40,239 nt of DNA from the NCBI GenBank assembly GCA_964405735.1, contig CAYOPD010000029.1, positions 1 through 40,239 on the forward strand, written 5' to 3'. The DNA is from JADJLQ01 sp964405735 (GTDB lineage: Bacteria > Bacteroidota > Bacteroidia > Chitinophagales > Saprospiraceae). Below are positions 32,689-40,239 of the stretch, piece by piece (positions within the stretch are counted from its first letter, which is position 1; every line of letters begins with the position of its first letter). Made by a program: the position numbers and the translations under genes. The notes beneath the pieces are model-generated. The model was given only the letters and a program-made list of their open reading frames with translations, did not search any database and was not told where the DNA came from.

Positions 32689-33783
32689 TTAACTCATCGA
32701 AATTCCAATCAGCTTCCCGATCCCGAATGTAACTGCTGCAGCAGCTAAACCGAAAAGGACCTGCCTGAACCCGGAAAACCAGACATTTCTTCCGGTAAAC
32801 AAGGTGATGGCTGCCCCTATTAAAAACAATCCTGCGGCGCTGGCGGAAACGCTGATGATGATGGCTTGCATTCCGCTGGTGAACATGAATGGGATGACCG
32901 GAACGACGGCTCCAATGGCAAAAAGAATAAAAGAATAAATGGCCGCTTCCACTGCTGACCCTTTCAATTCTTCCGCGTTGATGCCTAGTTCCTCACGGAC
33001 CAGCGTTTCATGAGCCTGGCCAGTATCTTTCAGGAGATCCGCAGCCATCAGATGGGCCTGGTCTTCGGGTATGCCCTTTGCCATATAAATTAATGCCAGT
33101 TCTTTCTTCTCTCCTTCGGGATTGGTTTCCAATTCTTCCATCTCCAGCTGCATCTGATTTTCATACAACTCCTGAGAACTTTTGACGGAAATCCATTCCC
33201 CCAAAGCCATAGACAAAGCTCCGGCCAACATGCCGGCTAGTCCTGCCAACAGCACCCCTTCCTGTCCGGCTGTAGCTCCGGCAATACCCATGATCAGGCT
33301 GAAATTGGAAACCAATCCGTCATTTCCACCCAAAACGGCTGCACGGATGGCATTGCCCCCGACCGATCGGTGCCTCTTTTCCATTTTTGAGAGTTGGGCG
33401 CCGGTTACTTTTTTTTCTTTTTCCAGGATCGAGCGCAGGATGGATACATGCGTGCTTTCCTTGCCGGTGATGGCCTGATTCTTCTTATGTTTGGTTGAAA
33501 TAATAGCATTGGAAAGGCTCTTCTCCGTATCCATCAAAGATCCCAACACATAGTCATAACCGAAGACTTTTCCGATCGCATTCATCGTCTTTGCCCTCCA
33601 GGAGGGCCGGAGCAAGGATTCAAGCGGGATGTTCTCCTTTTTAGCGAAGGCTTCGGCATGGCCTTTTTCTATCTCGCTCATTTGCCTGAACACGTTGACC
33701 AGGGTCGGATCGGTTTCATGTTCAGCCAGTTTTTGATAGAGAAAACATGCATCAACTTCAGTCTGCACTCTGTTCTTTTTCAT
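32689..33783 (-). CDS. VIT1/CCC1 metal transporter with N-terminal ferritin-like domain
   Basis: A 364-residue inner-membrane protein. Residues to about 130 are a rubrerythrin/ferritin-like helical domain with metal-ligand candidates in EVDACFLYQKLAEHE and MSEIEKGHAEAF. From about 145 comes a VIT1/CCC1 transporter: GGNDGLVSNFSLIMGIAGA in the first helix, GALSMALGEWISVKSSQE, a cytoplasmic segment with ELYENQMQLEMEELETNPEGEKKELALIYMAKG, and three C-terminal helices. The fusion corresponds to membrane-bound ferritin (MbfA)-type proteins that export iron, and perhaps manganese, from the cytoplasm to prevent oxidative damage. The domains are complete. It appears monocistronic. Confidence 0.9.
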   Translation of the reverse strand: MKKNRVQTEVDACFLYQKLAEHETDPTLVNVFRQMSEIEKGHAEAFAKKENIPLESLLRPSWRAKTMNAIGKVFGYDYVLGSLMDTEKSLSNAIISTKHKKNQAITGKESTHVSILRSILEKEKKVTGAQLSKMEKRHRSVGGNAIRAAVLGGNDGLVSNFSLIMGIAGATAGQEGVLLAGLAGMLAGALSMALGEWISVKSSQELYENQMQLEMEELETNPEGEKKELALIYMAKGIPEDQAHLMAADLLKDTGQAHETLVREELGINAEELKGSAVEAAIYSFILFAIGAVVPVIPFMFTSGMQAIIISVSASAAGLFLIGAAITLFTGRNVWFSGFRQVLFGLAAAAVTFGIGKLIGISMS

Positions 33784-33893
33784 TTGGCTGTATTAGGATG
33801 ACTTGGATACCTGAAGTTACAAAATGACTCATCCTTTCCGGCATGTTGGGGAAATAAATGCAAAGATTATATATGATTTACGGGTTGATTCCT

Positions 33894-34514
33894 TCAGCGC
33901 TCCTGGTGCCGGATATTGATTCCAATGATTAACCAGAAAATCCAGGTGAGTGCTGTAAATCCTGCGATGGCAAGAGGAAACCAATAAGCCAATATGGCGC
34001 AAAAAGTATAAAGAACAAAGGCGGAATATCCATACCTGCCGCTTTTGCGATTTTCCGCTGCGGCTTGTTCATTATTATACAAGTGATTTTTATCTACGGC
34101 TGCTGTCATTAGAATCCAGCCCATGGCCTGAAGGGCGAGGACGGCATTAAAAAGCAATACGGCGGGAGTGGCGTGGTCCGTGAACAGAAATTCGCCCTGC
34201 AGGGAAGTGGGGAAAGGTATAAAAACCACGGTGAGCAATAAGAAACCATTTGCATAAATGAATGAATCGCATGATTTATGGACCAGTTTGAGGAAGTTGT
34301 GGTGATTGACCCAGGTAATCAGGATGATAATGAAACTCAACAAAAAGGCAAATATGGACGGAACCATGTGTTTCAGGGCCAGCCAGAATTCAATGGTATT
34401 GGTAATTTCTGCTGTCGGTGGAAGTTTAATATCAATGATCAAAAGGGTTAACGCAATGGCAAATACTCCATCAGAAAAAGCTTCCAGCCGGGTGTTGGGG
34501 TTTATTTCAGCCAT
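33894..34514 (-). CDS. TMEM175-family potassium channel
   Basis: A 206-residue integral membrane protein with six helices. The N-terminal RLEAFSDGVFAIALTLLIIDIKLP carries the FSD signature of the TMEM175 (DUF1211) family; prokaryotic members form tetrameric K+ leak channels with a hydrophobic gate in the first helix. The remaining features (ITWVNHHNFLKLVHK after helix 2) are typical and the length is normal. The upstream stretch to 34824 contains no intact gene, only a frame that looks broken. Confidence 0.92.
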   Translation of the reverse strand: MAEINPNTRLEAFSDGVFAIALTLLIIDIKLPPTAEITNTIEFWLALKHMVPSIFAFLLSFIIILITWVNHHNFLKLVHKSCDSFIYANGFLLLTVVFIPFPTSLQGEFLFTDHATPAVLLFNAVLALQAMGWILMTAAVDKNHLYNNEQAAAENRKSGRYGYSAFVLYTFCAILAYWFPLAIAGFTALTWIFWLIIGINIRHQER

Positions 34515-34520
34515 ATGTCA

Positions 34521-34810
34521 TCAGTGGTTTATTGGTGCCATTAAATCGGGGTTGATTTTATCCTTTTTGACCCTGGCCGCTAAGGCCTTTATCCCAAGAA
34601 ACTGGGGTAACCTATTGTCGAATTTACGAAAGGCCTGATTGTCCCCCAAAACGAGTTTCAAAAGCCTGAGAAAATGCCTTCGAAGATATGCGGTCTCCGG
34701 CAACATGCTCACCTTGCATTTCAATAATGACCAGACCACCCGTTCGGTGATCTGCATTCACATAGGCGGAAAGAAGCACCTGATCATAAACAGGGGGTCT
34801 TATCCCCAGG
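34521..34810 (-). pseudogene. Possible frameshifted gene remnant
   Basis: The 310 bases between the DinB and TMEM175 genes hold two adjoining minus-strand frames that both look coding. One, from about 34803 to the stop at 34624-34626, reads GIRPPVYDQVLLSAYVNADH and then RTGGLVIIEMQGEHVAGDR, without a good start. The other, ending at 34521 six bases before the TMEM175 ATG, reads QAFRKFDNRLPQFLGIKALA. A single-base change between them would join them. I do not recognise the family and the call could be wrong. Confidence 0.25.
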
Positions 34811-34824
34811 AGTAGAGAACTGGT

Positions 34825-35349
34825 TCACCGGCTAAGAATCGCCAGATACTGTATCCAGGGTCCCACTTCCCGGGTGTATTGCCTGGCCATTACTCTTGTT
34901 ATTTGTGCAAGATGGCTCAGATCGTGGGCCGTCCAGGTTGCGAGCAATTGTTCCAGCCTCACTTCGCCAAATTCCGGGTGGATTCCTGTTTTTGAAAGAT
35001 CCTGTGCGCCAAGGTTTTTAGATTTTAGAATCCCGATATTTTCTTTGCGCAGGTCTTTGAATTCATTCAATAATTGCCTGAAATTTTTCCCTTTACTGAC
35101 CTCGAACTGAGCAAACCGGTCAAAAGGTCCAAATTTTTTATCCGGACCACCAGACAGGATGACCTCCATCCTGGGGATCCAGTCCGTTTTGTCGCCATGA
35201 ATCAAATGGCCGACAATATCAAAGGGACTCCAGGTCGCTTCTCCTTCATTGCTGTGAATCCATTCATCACTTAAGCCTCCCAGGAGGGAATCCAACACAG
35301 CCGGTGTACGGCTGAGGATTTCAATACAATGATTCAGATTGAAATTCAT
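34825..35349 (-). CDS. DinB family protein
   Basis: A 174-residue cytoplasmic four-helix-bundle protein. The metal-binding histidines are in ATWSPFDIVGHLIHGD (about 38-53) and ATWTAHDLSHLAQITRVMARQY (about 136-158), the standard DinB arrangement. DinB/YfiT proteins bind a divalent metal; some act as thiol-dependent transferases but most have no proven activity. The gene stands alone on the minus strand with a normal full-length frame. Confidence 0.92.
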   Translation of the reverse strand: MNFNLNHCIEILSRTPAVLDSLLGGLSDEWIHSNEGEATWSPFDIVGHLIHGDKTDWIPRMEVILSGGPDKKFGPFDRFAQFEVSKGKNFRQLLNEFKDLRKENIGILKSKNLGAQDLSKTGIHPEFGEVRLEQLLATWTAHDLSHLAQITRVMARQYTREVGPWIQYLAILSR

Positions 35350-35450
35350 TAATGCTTATCAGGTGGTTTTCGGTTCATAATAAAGCACCACTATACCGCA
35401 GTCAAAAGCCAAAGATTACCTGCAGTTTTAGTTTTCTCACGGTTGATTGT

Positions 35451-36992
35451 TTATTGAGCCGCCATCCTTTCATATTTTAAAAAGGTGCTTGCCCAGGGTA
35501 TGAAATATTTAAAATTGGGCGCATCCGTATGCCCGCCATCATGCTGTCGCCAGGCCAATACCCCATCCAGCAGCCCTTCCAGAACCGGGGGCATGGTTGC
35601 GGATCTGTAATCATGGGAGACCCCGAGATCCTTTGCCCCTAAAAGTTTATACACCGGACCTGCAGCTACCGTAGCCATATAACTTCCCTGTTGATCAAGC
35701 CAACGGGCATCCCCTTTTTCCGGTATGCCATAACTGACAAAAGCCAGTCTGGGTGCGCAAAGAGCAAGCAATTCGTGTGAATCTACGGGAAGATCACAAC
35801 CGGTCTTGCTTCCAAATCCGGCTTCCGCTGCCCCGTATTTCATATAGTTGCCGGCCATCCAGTAGTATAAACCACCCGTAAGATTTTCCACGGCTTCCCC
35901 AAATACCCTGCGATGCAGGTTCACACCGCCTTTTCCCGAAGAGCCGATCAGGCCAACCGCAAACCGGGGTTCAAAAGCCAGGGTGACCAGGGCCGCCTTG
36001 CCATATCGCGACACCCCTTCAATACCCACTTTTTTCGCGTTGACCAGGGTATCCGTTTCCAGGTAATCGAGGCCGCGCGCTGCACCCCAGGCCCAGGCCC
36101 GGAGCGCGCCCCAGTCATCGGGCTTTCTGGGTTGACCTTTGTTGACCAGTCCAATGATCCCGCGGGTAAGCCCCGCGCCGTTATCTGCCTGAATGCTGGC
36201 AGGGTCAATGGTGGCATAACCCCAACCCGCTGCTAATAATTGTTCAGTTGGCGGAAGATCCCCTGCTGGGGGCGGTGCGAAGAAATTGGGACCGGGTAAC
36301 CGTGTGACGGGAGTATAAGCGGGATATTTATCAAAAATGGCTTTGAGCGAAGGATCGGTTTTGATCAGCATCTCCTTGAAAGCGGCGTTCAGTCTTTCCA
36401 TGTCTTCCACCGGGGGCTGGGCCGGTGCAGGGAAAGCAGGCCGGCCAAACATCATCAATACAGGCACCGGACCTTTTACATTTGTGGGCACTACCAGCAT
36501 CATATTGAGGTCTACGCTGATCAAAGGGTAGGAGCTGTTGTCCACGTGCCCGGTCAGTTGTTTGGCGATGACAGGGATGCGTCCGACAAATTCCCGGTCT
36601 GTTATTTTTACGGTCCAGGTCACCTGTGGTATATTTTTGGGTAGCCTTCCGTATACTTCTCTTTCAAAATCTTCCACGATTTCAGGGCGGCGCTGTTTCC
36701 ACCATTGGTCTGCAGTGGTCACTTTCTGGCCGGATTTAGTGGTCAGTGCCTCCGGCAAATCGGGGCAGGGGTTGGCTTTGGATTCATCGTAGTTGGCATG
36801 ATTGGGAGCCGATTCGTTGCCGCTGGGGCCCGGCCTCAGTTTTTTAATGCCCAATTGGCTCATCATTTGGTCATGGTCTTCCTGGGCGGTGAAGGTCACT
36901 AAAGGTGGAAAGGTGATTTCCTTATTCACTTCTTGCCCGGAAGCAGCAGCCCCAAATCCTATGGCCATCGATAAAAAGAGCATTTTTTTCAT
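35451..36992 (-). CDS. Exported glucuronoyl esterase (CE15 family)
   Basis: The frame is open to 37148 and overlaps the upstream gene, but the ATG at 36990-36992 begins MKKMLFLSMAIGFGAAASGQ, a clean signal peptide, and is chosen (513 residues). CE15 landmarks are GVSRYGKAAL with nucleophile S328 (the family usually has GCSRxGK; here valine replaces cysteine), the GSSGKGG oxyanion region, VDSHELLALCAPR and the C-terminal HDGGHTD with the probable catalytic histidine near 488. These enzymes cleave esters between 4-O-methylglucuronic acid on xylan and lignin alcohols. It follows a sialate O-acetylesterase-type gene by 25 bases in one operon, which fits removal of xylan decorations. Confidence 0.85.
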   Translation of the reverse strand: MKKMLFLSMAIGFGAAASGQEVNKEITFPPLVTFTAQEDHDQMMSQLGIKKLRPGPSGNESAPNHANYDESKANPCPDLPEALTTKSGQKVTTADQWWKQRRPEIVEDFEREVYGRLPKNIPQVTWTVKITDREFVGRIPVIAKQLTGHVDNSSYPLISVDLNMMLVVPTNVKGPVPVLMMFGRPAFPAPAQPPVEDMERLNAAFKEMLIKTDPSLKAIFDKYPAYTPVTRLPGPNFFAPPPAGDLPPTEQLLAAGWGYATIDPASIQADNGAGLTRGIIGLVNKGQPRKPDDWGALRAWAWGAARGLDYLETDTLVNAKKVGIEGVSRYGKAALVTLAFEPRFAVGLIGSSGKGGVNLHRRVFGEAVENLTGGLYYWMAGNYMKYGAAEAGFGSKTGCDLPVDSHELLALCAPRLAFVSYGIPEKGDARWLDQQGSYMATVAAGPVYKLLGAKDLGVSHDYRSATMPPVLEGLLDGVLAWRQHDGGHTDAPNFKYFIPWASTFLKYERMAAQ

Positions 36993-37017
36993 AATTCGGA
37001 TTAATGTTTTTTGGATT

Positions 37018-38988
37018 CTACTTATCGACGGATGCCGGGTCGGTCCTGAAGGGGGAGGCTGGCAATCCTTCCCGGTTATAAAGATTTGGATTGATGGGGT
37101 TGTCTGCCCAGGCATAACGAACGTAGCGGGGATCCGGTACTTCCTCATTCCAGGTGATCACCTGGTTCCCCTGGATCACCGCCCTGGCCCAAACAAATTT
37201 TTTGTCCTCACCCGCGATGGCAAAATCGCTCAACTCCTCTCCGTCACTGGTCACCAGGCCACTGCCGGTATGAGTAAAGGAGATCCTGATTTTATTACCG
37301 TCAACAGCATGGGATCGGTAGAGGGGGCCGGAATAAACTAATGGTTCGCCATAAGCGATTTTAAGGGCAGCCAGGGCCATTCTCTCGCCGACGTCTTTTT
37401 TGTTGTCCGGATGGATGTCATTCCATTCACCCAGGTCTATGTTTACGGTCATCGCGGTATTGGGCAGGCTGAGCGCTTTGACCTGGGATTCTCTCAATAA
37501 AGCCCAGTTGCTTTCCGAAGGCAGGTAATTATAGTCCATATAATTGGGCAGCTGGGCGTAGATAAAGGGAGCTTCGGACTGATTGAATTGGTTACGCCAG
37601 TTTTTGATTAAAGCCGTCAATAATCCGGCGTATTCAATGGGACGTCCGGCATTGGACTCTCCCTGGTACCAAAGGACCCCTTTGATAGGGTAATGGACCA
37701 GCGGGGCCACCATGGCATTGTACAGCGAAGCTGGCTGATTCTGTGCATTGATCCCGCCCGGCGCCGGAGGCCGCGGTATAAACACCTCGCCCACCTTGTA
37801 CTTCCAGTCGCCTTTGAGGTCAATCGTATCGCTTTCCGCAAAAATGCAATAAGGTTTGTCAGGCACAAAACCGCCTTTGCCATTGAAATTGGTGACCCGT
37901 ATGACAAATGTATTTTTACCTTCCTTGAGCAAGCCTGCTGGGACCGCATACCTTCTCTGCGGATACTGATAGGTTACCTGACCGACCTGCCTGCCATTGA
38001 TGTATAAAACATCGGCATCTGCAATCCGCCCGAGCCAAACCTTGGCGGCCTTGCCAATCATAGCAGCGGGCAGTTCGATTTCTTTCCGGTACCAAACCAC
38101 CCCATTGAGGTCTTTGATGCCCTGGTCCTCCCAATAGCCGGGAATATGGATATTCCGCCACCCCTTTGGGACATAGTCTTCGGCATACCAGGGTTTTGGT
38201 CCGGCGAGGCCTTTATCTTGGGGTGGTTTTTGAGCCGGATTGTTTGCCGGAGCAGTCCTTTGGTTCATTTCATTCACATAGGCGGTGTCTTTGTTTTTAT
38301 TAATTGTCTGGAGGAGGAGGGGAAATTCCCTGAAACCTTCTTCACTGGTCCAGGCCTCGATCGGGGTGCCTCCCACGCTGGCATTGATCAATCCAATCGG
38401 TATCCTGTATTTTTTATAGATTTTCAGTGCAAAAAAATAAGCGACGGCGGAAAAAGGCCTGACCTCCTCCGATACGGCCGGCTTCCAGGTCCCTCCAGTT
38501 AAATCATCATTCGGGCCTGAGAGGTTGGTCCGGGTGGGTACCAGGAATTGCCTTATTTCAGGATAATTGGCATCAGCGATATCTTCTGCATAAGTTACGT
38601 CATGGATATTCATCTGGTGAACCATATTGGATTGCCCCGAACAAAACCAGACATCGCCCACCAGGATCTCTTTCAGGGTCATGCTGTTCTTGCCGGAGAT
38701 CTGCATGATGTGTGGACCACCTGCTTTCATGGCGGGTAAAACGAGTTTCCATTTTCCTTCCGGTGAGGTGGTGGTTTCATGACGCCGGCCGTTGAAGGCC
38801 AGGGTGATTTTTTCTCCAGCGGATGCCCAACCCCAGAGTATTATGGGTTGATCCCGCTGCAGGATCATGCTGTCCCGGATGACCTGTGGAAGCCTGACCT
38901 GGGAAAGGATTTTTGAGGAAAGGGGCAATAATAAAAAGGAATAAATTAAATAACGAAGGACCATCACAGCCCTGTGTAACCTTTTCAT
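37018..38988 (-). CDS. Exported sialate O-acetylesterase-type (SASA) carbohydrate acetylesterase
   Basis: A 656-residue exported protein with a signal peptide ending near SSKILSQ (about 30). The SGNH-type hydrolase blocks are GDVWFCSGQSNM (111-122) with the nucleophilic serine, VLWYQGESNA in the middle and NDIHPDNK with the catalytic Asp-His near the C-terminus. A galactose-binding-like beta sandwich (about 285-400: GVVWYRKEIELP, VWLGRIADADVLYINGRQVG) is inserted in the esterase domain, as usual for this family. Although named for sialate, Bacteroidota homologues often deacetylate xylan or other plant glycans. It is the first gene of an operon with the CE15 esterase, so acetylated glucuronoxylan is the likely target; no xylanase is in the window. 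Confidence 0.9.
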   Translation of the reverse strand: MKRLHRAVMVLRYLIYSFLLLPLSSKILSQVRLPQVIRDSMILQRDQPIILWGWASAGEKITLAFNGRRHETTTSPEGKWKLVLPAMKAGGPHIMQISGKNSMTLKEILVGDVWFCSGQSNMVHQMNIHDVTYAEDIADANYPEIRQFLVPTRTNLSGPNDDLTGGTWKPAVSEEVRPFSAVAYFFALKIYKKYRIPIGLINASVGGTPIEAWTSEEGFREFPLLLQTINKNKDTAYVNEMNQRTAPANNPAQKPPQDKGLAGPKPWYAEDYVPKGWRNIHIPGYWEDQGIKDLNGVVWYRKEIELPAAMIGKAAKVWLGRIADADVLYINGRQVGQVTYQYPQRRYAVPAGLLKEGKNTFVIRVTNFNGKGGFVPDKPYCIFAESDTIDLKGDWKYKVGEVFIPRPPAPGGINAQNQPASLYNAMVAPLVHYPIKGVLWYQGESNAGRPIEYAGLLTALIKNWRNQFNQSEAPFIYAQLPNYMDYNYLPSESNWALLRESQVKALSLPNTAMTVNIDLGEWNDIHPDNKKDVGERMALAALKIAYGEPLVYSGPLYRSHAVDGNKIRISFTHTGSGLVTSDGEELSDFAIAGEDKKFVWARAVIQGNQVITWNEEVPDPRYVRYAWADNPINPNLYNREGLPASPFRTDPASVDK

Positions 38989-39184
38989 AGATCAATCTGG
39001 TTTATCTAAGTCTTTTACCACTAATCCCAATCCTGCTCCTCAAATCCTAACCGGTGAATAAAAATAGTGAAAATTGGAGTTTAGCGGACTTTCCCACGCA
39101 GTGAAGCGTTCAAGTCAATGTTATTTTTGTTTAGCTTTTTAGTTCGCTGAGTTCTCAAACCCCATCCGTCACGCTCTTTTTGGG

Positions 39185-39592
39185 TCAATGGTCTATTAAT
39201 TTCAACCAATCTTTTATGATTTTCTCCAGTTTTTTTTGTTTGGCCTTTACCTCATTCAAATCTTTGAAAATCACCAGTCGCCTTCCATCCTTATAATCTC
39301 CTTCCAGCAGCCCGGATGGGTCATTCACTTTTGCTCCGCTTGGAAATACCAGCATGATCCTGCCTTTGTGCAGGTTCATGACGATCAGATCCCGTTTGTA
39401 TTCCTTGGGGTCAAAATCTTTCATTGCACCCGTGTAATAAAAACTGGGATTGTTCCACTTTATCCGTTCTCCGATTTCTTTGTCGGTGTTTAATATAATC
39501 TGACGTAACGATTTAACGACAGCAGCCACGGGAGGATCCAGGCCCTTGATATGGGCAGTGACCAGTTCCTGATCGGAAAGTTTTGTTTTCAT
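39185..39592 (-). CDS. DUF1801 domain protein
   Basis: The frame is open to 39661, overlapping the next gene, but MKTKLSDQELVTAHI at 39590-39592 is a typical family start (135 residues). It has the DUF1801 pattern: VAAVVKSLRQIILNTDKEIGERIKWNNPSFYYTG, then LIVMNLHKGRIMLVFPSGAKV, LEGDYKDGRRLVIFKDLNEV and a terminal helix with WLKLI. The fold resembles the YdhG/frataxin-like domain; no function is proven. It lies 25 bases downstream of the VOC gene and is probably co-transcribed. Confidence 0.88.
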   Translation of the reverse strand: MKTKLSDQELVTAHIKGLDPPVAAVVKSLRQIILNTDKEIGERIKWNNPSFYYTGAMKDFDPKEYKRDLIVMNLHKGRIMLVFPSGAKVNDPSGLLEGDYKDGRRLVIFKDLNEVKAKQKKLEKIIKDWLKLIDH

Positions 39593-39617
39593 GGCCGGTA
39601 AGCAGGGATTTTCTTTT

Positions 39618-39980
39618 TTATTTAAATTCTCCAAAATGCCAGAGTATTCCGGAGGGGTCATGAAGAAAACATTCCCGGCCCCAATTGTAAATCCGGATTG
39701 GCGTCAGTTTTGCCCCGGTATATTTAGCCGGGAGGTTTAAAGCTCGTAATTCATTCCAATACCGGTCAACATCATCCACCTCTAAAAAAATCATGGTATT
39801 ATCCACCCAATCCCGGACATAGGCATCCTGCAGGTAAAATCCAAATCCACCGGTGTTGAAATAGGACATATCCTTACTAATGATGTTTTCCTGGAAACCC
39901 AGGTCCCGGTAAAAACTGCGGGACTGTTCAAAATCTTTGGCTCCGAGGAAGGGGCGTATGGATTTGGCTTTATGTTCCAT
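39618..39980 (-). CDS. VOC family (glyoxalase/bleomycin resistance-like) protein
   Basis: The frame extends to 40097, but the ATG at 39978-39980 begins MEHKAKSIRPFLGAKDFEQS, the normal start for this family (120 residues). The two VOC halves are SIRPFLGAKDFEQSRSFYRDLGF with GGFGFYLQDAY, and NTMIFLEVDDVDRYWNEL with ECFLHDPSGILWHFGEF. The C-terminal HDPSGILWHFGE is a common closing motif of the glyoxalase/bleomycin resistance superfamily; the substrate is unknown. The gene precedes the DUF1801 gene. Confidence 0.88.
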   Translation of the reverse strand: MEHKAKSIRPFLGAKDFEQSRSFYRDLGFQENIISKDMSYFNTGGFGFYLQDAYVRDWVDNTMIFLEVDDVDRYWNELRALNLPAKYTGAKLTPIRIYNWGRECFLHDPSGILWHFGEFK

Positions 39981-40121
39981 GTTGGATGTAAAAGCTTTAG
40001 GGATTAAATTTACCGATTTAAATAAAAAAAACCGGTCATAACTATTACTGGTCGGGTCAGCTTGAACAAAGTACCATAACCCTGCCCAGGTCGTCAATCT
40101 GGTTTCGTAATAAGAAATGGA

Positions 40122-40239
40122 TCACTCCACGACAACAACCTTTAATCTCCTGTTTGTTCCTAAATCGACAAAAGTATTGGTTAAATTGGTTATGGCCACC
40201 TTGATCATGCCTGGTTCGGAGACATAAGTGGTGATTTGA
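40122..40239 (-). CDS. C-terminal end of an unidentified protein (truncated by window edge)
   Basis: The minus strand is open from the right edge to a TGA at 40122-40124, giving 38 residues: QITTYVSEPGMIKVAITNLT, then NTFVDLGTNRRLKVVVVE. The alternating hydrophobic pattern suggests two or three strands ending a beta sandwich, possibly of an exported protein. No family can be named from so short a piece. Confidence 0.55.
   Translation of the reverse strand, partial: QITTYVSEPGMIKVAITNLTNTFVDLGTNRRLKVVVVE

Noticed and set aside
36993..37148. N-terminal extension of the CE15 esterase
   Set aside because: It overlaps the upstream esterase gene and has no homology-like features, while the internal ATG starts at a normal signal peptide.

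Overview
The window looks like a chromosomal contig from a Bacteroidota bacterium, most likely in the Saprospiria/Chitinophagia part of the phylum. The evidence is a subtilase with a type IX secretion (T9SS) sorting domain, a BBP2-type outer-membrane porin, many exported proteins with lipoboxes or signal peptides ending in A-Q or S-Q, several exact TAnnTTTG -7 boxes, and few Shine-Dalgarno sequences. A run of exactly 100 N at 2863-2962 marks a scaffold gap, so this is a draft or metagenome assembly and adjacency across the gap is not proven. I found no rRNA, tRNA, transposase, phage gene or CRISPR array.

Layout. 1-2.85 kb: a truncated BBP2 porin on the minus strand, divergent from a Tat-exported Gfo/Idh/MocA oxidoreductase and a small lipoprotein. 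2.96-5.2 kb: two tandem paralogous four-helix membrane proteins and metF, with three short arrays of 7-bp repeats in the spacers; one array lies over the expected -33 position of the metF promoter. 5.2-13.05 kb: a T9SS subtilase, divergent from a PGM1-like ATP-grasp peptide ligase, an exported DPP IV-type peptidase and a lipoprotein esterase, with a pair of REP-like hairpins between the last two. 13.2-15.1 kb: a CPBP-like membrane protein, a hairpin-rich spacer, and an overlapping lipocalin/DUF302 pair.

15.2-23.4 kb is the most unusual part. An exported dikinase, with its phosphohistidine domain ahead of its ATP-binding domain as in glucan water dikinases, overlaps by one base a class A beta-lactamase-fold (SxxK) protein. 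Converging on this pair is a second pair: an ATP/ADP-translocase-like carrier fused to HEAT repeats and another SxxK protein. An ATP-dependent enzyme outside the cytoplasm beside a nucleotide-carrier homologue suggests periplasmic phosphorylation supplied by ATP export, but that is inference.

23.7-40.2 kb is mainly carbohydrate and stress metabolism: a NodB-type deacetylase with an HGSNAT-like membrane protein; a D-apionate lactonase-like protein with a 3-hydroxyacyl-CoA dehydrogenase-like protein; an exported sugar isomerase-like TIM barrel fused to an NTF2-like domain; a GNAT/flavin reductase pair; a ferritin-like/VIT1 fusion; a TMEM175 channel; DinB; a two-gene esterase operon (acetylesterase plus CE15 glucuronoyl esterase) suited to decorated xylan; DUF1801 and VOC proteins; and the truncated C-terminus of an unidentified protein at the right edge.
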